Assembly (NCBI GenBank): GCA_016192845.1
Contig: JACPTI010000098.1
Span: 1 to 64,000 of the forward strand
Direction: 5' to 3'
Origin: Acidobacteriota bacterium
GTDB lineage: Bacteria > Acidobacteriota > Vicinamibacteria > Vicinamibacterales > UBA2999
DNA: 64,000 bases
The position numbers were made by a program, and so were the translations under genes. The notes beneath the pieces were generated by a model. That model did no database searches and had not been told where the DNA came from. It was given only the letters and a program-made list of their open reading frames with translations. Below are positions 61,468 to 64,000 of this stretch, one piece after another (the first letter of the stretch is position 1; each line of letters opens with the position of its first letter).

Positions 61468-63663
61468 CTAGGACCCGATGCGGATCGGCACCAGCTCCTT
61501 CGCCTCGTTCGTCTCGCCCTTCGCCGTGATCTCGATCAGGTACTCGCCGGCCGCAATGGCGGCCAGGCTCATGTCGATCTGGTGGGTGCCGCCGGCCCCG
61601 GCGGGCGTGACCGGCACCTCCGTCATCCTGTCGCCGTTCCGGTTGAGGAGCGCCGCGGCCGGGGTCGCGGTGCCGTAGAGGTCGAACCGAATGAGCAGCC
61701 GCTCGGTCCGGGAGAACTCGCGTCCCGCCACGGGCACCGCGGCCGCGTCGGCCGCACTCGCCTGGAAATCGCGCGCGGTCCGGGCACGATGGACGCGCGG
61801 CGTGCTCAGCGCGGCGTCTGGCGTCGTGAGATCGGGAACCCTGATCGTGCGGATCTCGCTGTCGAGCACGCCGCCTCCGGAGGCCGCCTCGACCGAGAGA
61901 CGCAGCTCCAGCTCGCCGGGCGGCGCGTCGAAGACCAGCCGCTGCGGTCCCGCGGCGGGCGGCGCGCCCGGGGTGGTCGGCGGGGCGGTCGACGCGAGCG
62001 CCGCGTCGGGCGCGCGCCCGCGGAAGACGAGATCGCCGTTGCCGCGCGCGGCAATCACCGACACGCGTCCCGGCTGCGGCTGCTCGCGGCGCACCCCGGG
62101 CGGCTGCGGCAGCGGCTCCCAGATCAGCGTCACGCGCGTCTTCCCCTCGTCGCCGCGCGCGGTGCCGAGCCACGTGCGCACGTACTTGCCGGCCTGCACC
62201 GACGGCGCAATCGACGCGAGCGCCTGCTGGATCGGTTTGGGGGTCTCCGGCACGACCGTGTTTGCGCGCGCCACCTCCTCGGCGCTCAGCGCCCAGTACC
62301 CCTTGCGCGCCCGCACCTCCAGACCGCGCCGCTTCAACCGCACGGTGATCTCGTGGAACTTGCCGTCGTTCGGCGCCTGTGTCGAGTTGTAGCCGATCAG
62401 ATAGTAGAAGCTCGAGTCGCGGACGATCTGCGCCAGCCCCGGCCCCAGGTCGTTGCGGTTGACGATCGCGCGGCCGTCGGTCTCCTCCGCCAGCGAGCGC
62501 AGCGTGTCCTGGGTGAACTGGAGCGCCCGGGCGTCCTGCCGCGGCCCCACCGCTTCGTCGATGCCGAACTCGAAGGGGGTGAGCCCGCGCGGATCCACCG
62601 CATAGATCGCCGCGTTGTTGCGGTTGAAGGCGGTGAACACGTCGCGCATCTGCGCGTACAGGTCCGACTGGGCGAAGATGTGCGCCGTCTCCTCGCGCTG
62701 GCTGTTCTCGCCGACGAGCGGCCCCGGGATGAAACCGCCCTGGCCGAGCCGGCCGAGCGAGGCATCGGAGGTCCGCAACTGCGGCGGCAGCAGCGCCGTG
62801 AGTCCTTCGCTGATGTAGATGATCGCCTTCCGCCCCTCGCGCAGGCCGCCGAGCCGCGCCGCCAGGCCGCGCAGCGCGGTCATGACCACCTCGTTCCGGA
62901 TCTGTTCCACCACTTCCGACGGCGCGCGGGCGTACCGCTCCTCGAACCCGGTGCGCGGCTCGTAGTTGAACTTGCGCCCCTCGAATTTCTCGATCGCGCT
63001 GATGATCGACTCCTTGTTCCGCGTGAAGGAAATGCCGTCGAGCGGCGTCAGGGGATACATGAGGCCCACGATGTCGTTCGGGCGCAGCTGCGTCTGGATG
63101 AACCGGACGAGCGGCTCCTTGACCGCGAGCGAGTTGCCGAGCCGCACGTGGTAGTCGTCGAAGAAGAAAACGAACACCCGCACATCGTCTCGAGAGAGTT
63201 CGACTTCCTCGTCGATGCGGTTGCGCAGCTCGCGCGGCGGCGGATCGCCGGGGCGCGGGTTGCCGTCGACGCGGATCAGGCGGAACTGCTCGATCGCCTG
63301 CGGCCGGCCGTCCTCGAGCACGTCGAAGTCGGCCTGCGTGAGGTTGATGACCGGCTCCCCCTTGCCGTCGTGCACGATCACGTCGACGCGGACGAAGTTG
63401 ACGCCCGCGCGGAACGTCGGCTGCTGCGGCGCGTCCCCCTGGGCGGGCGCGGCGGCGCCCCCCTGCGGTGCGCCGCCCGGCTGAGCCGCATCAGACTGCT
63501 CCACCCCATCGCGCACACTTCGCGCGCTGGGGGCCCCGGCCTGTGCGGCCTGCGGACGCCCCGTCCCGATCTGTACCCCATCGTGCGACCGCGCGATGGG
63601 GGCCCCGACCTCAACGAGACCCAGGGTCAGCGCCAGAAGGAGCGTGGTGGGCGTGCGGCTCAT
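61468..63663 (-). CDS. Secreted VWA-domain protein of the acidobacterial type
   Basis: 731 aa with signal peptide (TPTTLLLALTLGLVEVG). After a Gln/Pro/Gly-rich linker comes the domain FRAGVNFVRVDVIVHDGKGEPVINLTQADFDVLEDG, the opening of the VWFA-related family expanded in Acidobacteria, then a VWA fold with FVFFFDDYHVRLGNS (DXSXS replaced by DDYHV) and GLREGRKAIIYISEG. The C-terminal part is beta-rich (KGETNEAKELVPIRI). Two palindromes of the CCCCATCGCGC family (63504-63532, 63576-63601) are translated in the N-terminal linker. Function unknown; possibly adhesion or protein-protein contacts at the surface. Confidence 0.9.
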   Translation of the reverse strand: MSRTPTTLLLALTLGLVEVGAPIARSHDGVQIGTGRPQAAQAGAPSARSVRDGVEQSDAAQPGGAPQGGAAAPAQGDAPQQPTFRAGVNFVRVDVIVHDGKGEPVINLTQADFDVLEDGRPQAIEQFRLIRVDGNPRPGDPPPRELRNRIDEEVELSRDDVRVFVFFFDDYHVRLGNSLAVKEPLVRFIQTQLRPNDIVGLMYPLTPLDGISFTRNKESIISAIEKFEGRKFNYEPRTGFEERYARAPSEVVEQIRNEVVMTALRGLAARLGGLREGRKAIIYISEGLTALLPPQLRTSDASLGRLGQGGFIPGPLVGENSQREETAHIFAQSDLYAQMRDVFTAFNRNNAAIYAVDPRGLTPFEFGIDEAVGPRQDARALQFTQDTLRSLAEETDGRAIVNRNDLGPGLAQIVRDSSFYYLIGYNSTQAPNDGKFHEITVRLKRRGLEVRARKGYWALSAEEVARANTVVPETPKPIQQALASIAPSVQAGKYVRTWLGTARGDEGKTRVTLIWEPLPQPPGVRREQPQPGRVSVIAARGNGDLVFRGRAPDAALASTAPPTTPGAPPAAGPQRLVFDAPPGELELRLSVEAASGGGVLDSEIRTIRVPDLTTPDAALSTPRVHRARTARDFQASAADAAAVPVAGREFSRTERLLIRFDLYGTATPAAALLNRNGDRMTEVPVTPAGAGGTHQIDMSLAAIAAGEYLIEITAKGETNEAKELVPIRIGS
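63504..63601. repeat. Two CCCCATCGCGC-family palindromes inside the VWA gene 5' end
   Basis: CCCCATCGCGC ... GCGCGCTGGGG (63504-63532) and CCCCATCGTGC ... GCGCGATGGGG (63576-63601). Both are in the low-complexity linker that follows the signal peptide. Confidence 0.6.
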
Positions 63664-63732
63664 AACGGTCGTGCTCCCCTTTTCGGGATAATACCACCTG
63701 TGACACGGGCTGCAGCGTCAGAGAGGCACGGA

Positions 63733-64000
63733 GTGGAAAGCAAGATCGGCACCGAGGCCCCACGGGGACTCACCATACTGAGCGAAGACGAGGCGCTGTT
63801 CCGTGACAGTGTTTACGAGTTCGCCGACCGCGAAATCCGCCCGCACGTCCGCGAAATGGACGAGGCGGCCCACATTCCGCGCCAGCTCATCGATCGCCTG
63901 TTCGAGCTCGGCGTGATGGGCATCGAGGTGCCTGAGGCGCAGGGGGGCGCGGGCGCGGAGTTCTTTCACGCCGTCCTTGCCGTCGAGGCGCTCTCCCGCG
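63733..64000 (+). CDS. Acyl-CoA dehydrogenase, 5' part (runs off the window)
   Basis: The first 89 residues only, from GTG 63733 with GAGAGG upstream; GTG 63700 is an alternative. [37 protein letters not shown] matches, in two parts, the N-terminal helical domain of short/branched-chain acyl-CoA dehydrogenases, and LFELGVMGIEVPEAQGG the next conserved block. The catalytic and FAD domains lie beyond 64000. Divergent from the VWA gene. A second enzyme of this family, distinct from that at 7404-8546. Confidence 0.88.
   Translation, partial: MESKIGTEAPRGLTILSEDEALFRDSVYEFADREIRPHVREMDEAAHIPRQLIDRLFELGVMGIEVPEAQGGAGAEFFHAVLAVEALSR

Overview
The window is a GC-rich chromosomal segment with densely packed genes. 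I read it as an Acidobacteriota genome, probably the Vicinamibacteria branch. That placement is inference. It rests on the acidobacterial-style VWA protein (61468-63663), a dnaK-dnaJ-hspR cluster, split methylmalonyl-CoA mutase genes, many secreted hydrolases, and abundant GC-rich palindromes between genes. No rRNA, tRNA, CRISPR array or intact mobile element was found.

Layout. 0-3.3 kb: a 5'-truncated TolC gene abutting an integrase fragment, an IMPDH/GMP-reductase family gene, and a RAYT transposase remnant among REP hairpins. 3.3-8.6 kb (minus): acyl-CoA dehydrogenase, meaB, a fused methylmalonyl-CoA epimerase/metallo-beta-lactamase gene, mtnP and a PfkB kinase. 8.6-12.5 kb: envelope proteins, HemW-like radical SAM protein, DnaC-like ATPase. 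12.5-16.2 kb (minus): dnaK (interrupted by an in-frame TAG), dnaJ and hspR under a promoter overlapped by a HAIR-like operator. 16.2-28.4 kb: PBP1A, then secreted amidase, gamma-glutamyltransferase, alpha/beta hydrolase and M20 peptidase, and a D-aminoacylase flanked by duplicated small coiled-coil genes. 28.6-31.4 kb: a kinase remnant, prfB with its programmed frameshift, and lnt. 31.5-41.2 kb: two tandem NHL proteins, an amidohydrolase, an SGNH hydrolase, an MBL protein, a deleted glycosyltransferase, an aldo/keto reductase and a SPOR protein. 41.2-50.4 kb: a broken TPR gene, mobA, argS, a class-I amidotransferase, a VapBC-type pair, an amidohydrolase and an RNA methyltransferase. 50.5-57.5 kb (minus): birA, nadC, valS and the two mutase subunits. 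57.5-64 kb: glutamate dehydrogenase, S41 protease, APC permease, VWA protein and the start of a second acyl-CoA dehydrogenase.

Together the genes fit an aerobic heterotroph living on peptides and amino acids. Exported hydrolases release amino acids, the permease and glutamate dehydrogenase take them in and deaminate them, and acyl-CoA dehydrogenases plus the epimerase/MeaB/mutase set carry branched-chain and propionyl residues to succinyl-CoA.

The most unusual features are non-coding. One is a set of gene-end stem-loops built from short degenerate words repeated in tandem and then repeated as their complement; the word differs at each locus, and several have been absorbed into coding ends. 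Two further families of GC-rich palindromes are present, one with the GTAG foot expected of RAYT-dependent REPs. At least four genes (TolC, a Ser/Thr kinase, a glycosyltransferase, a TPR protein) have lost an end or their middle.
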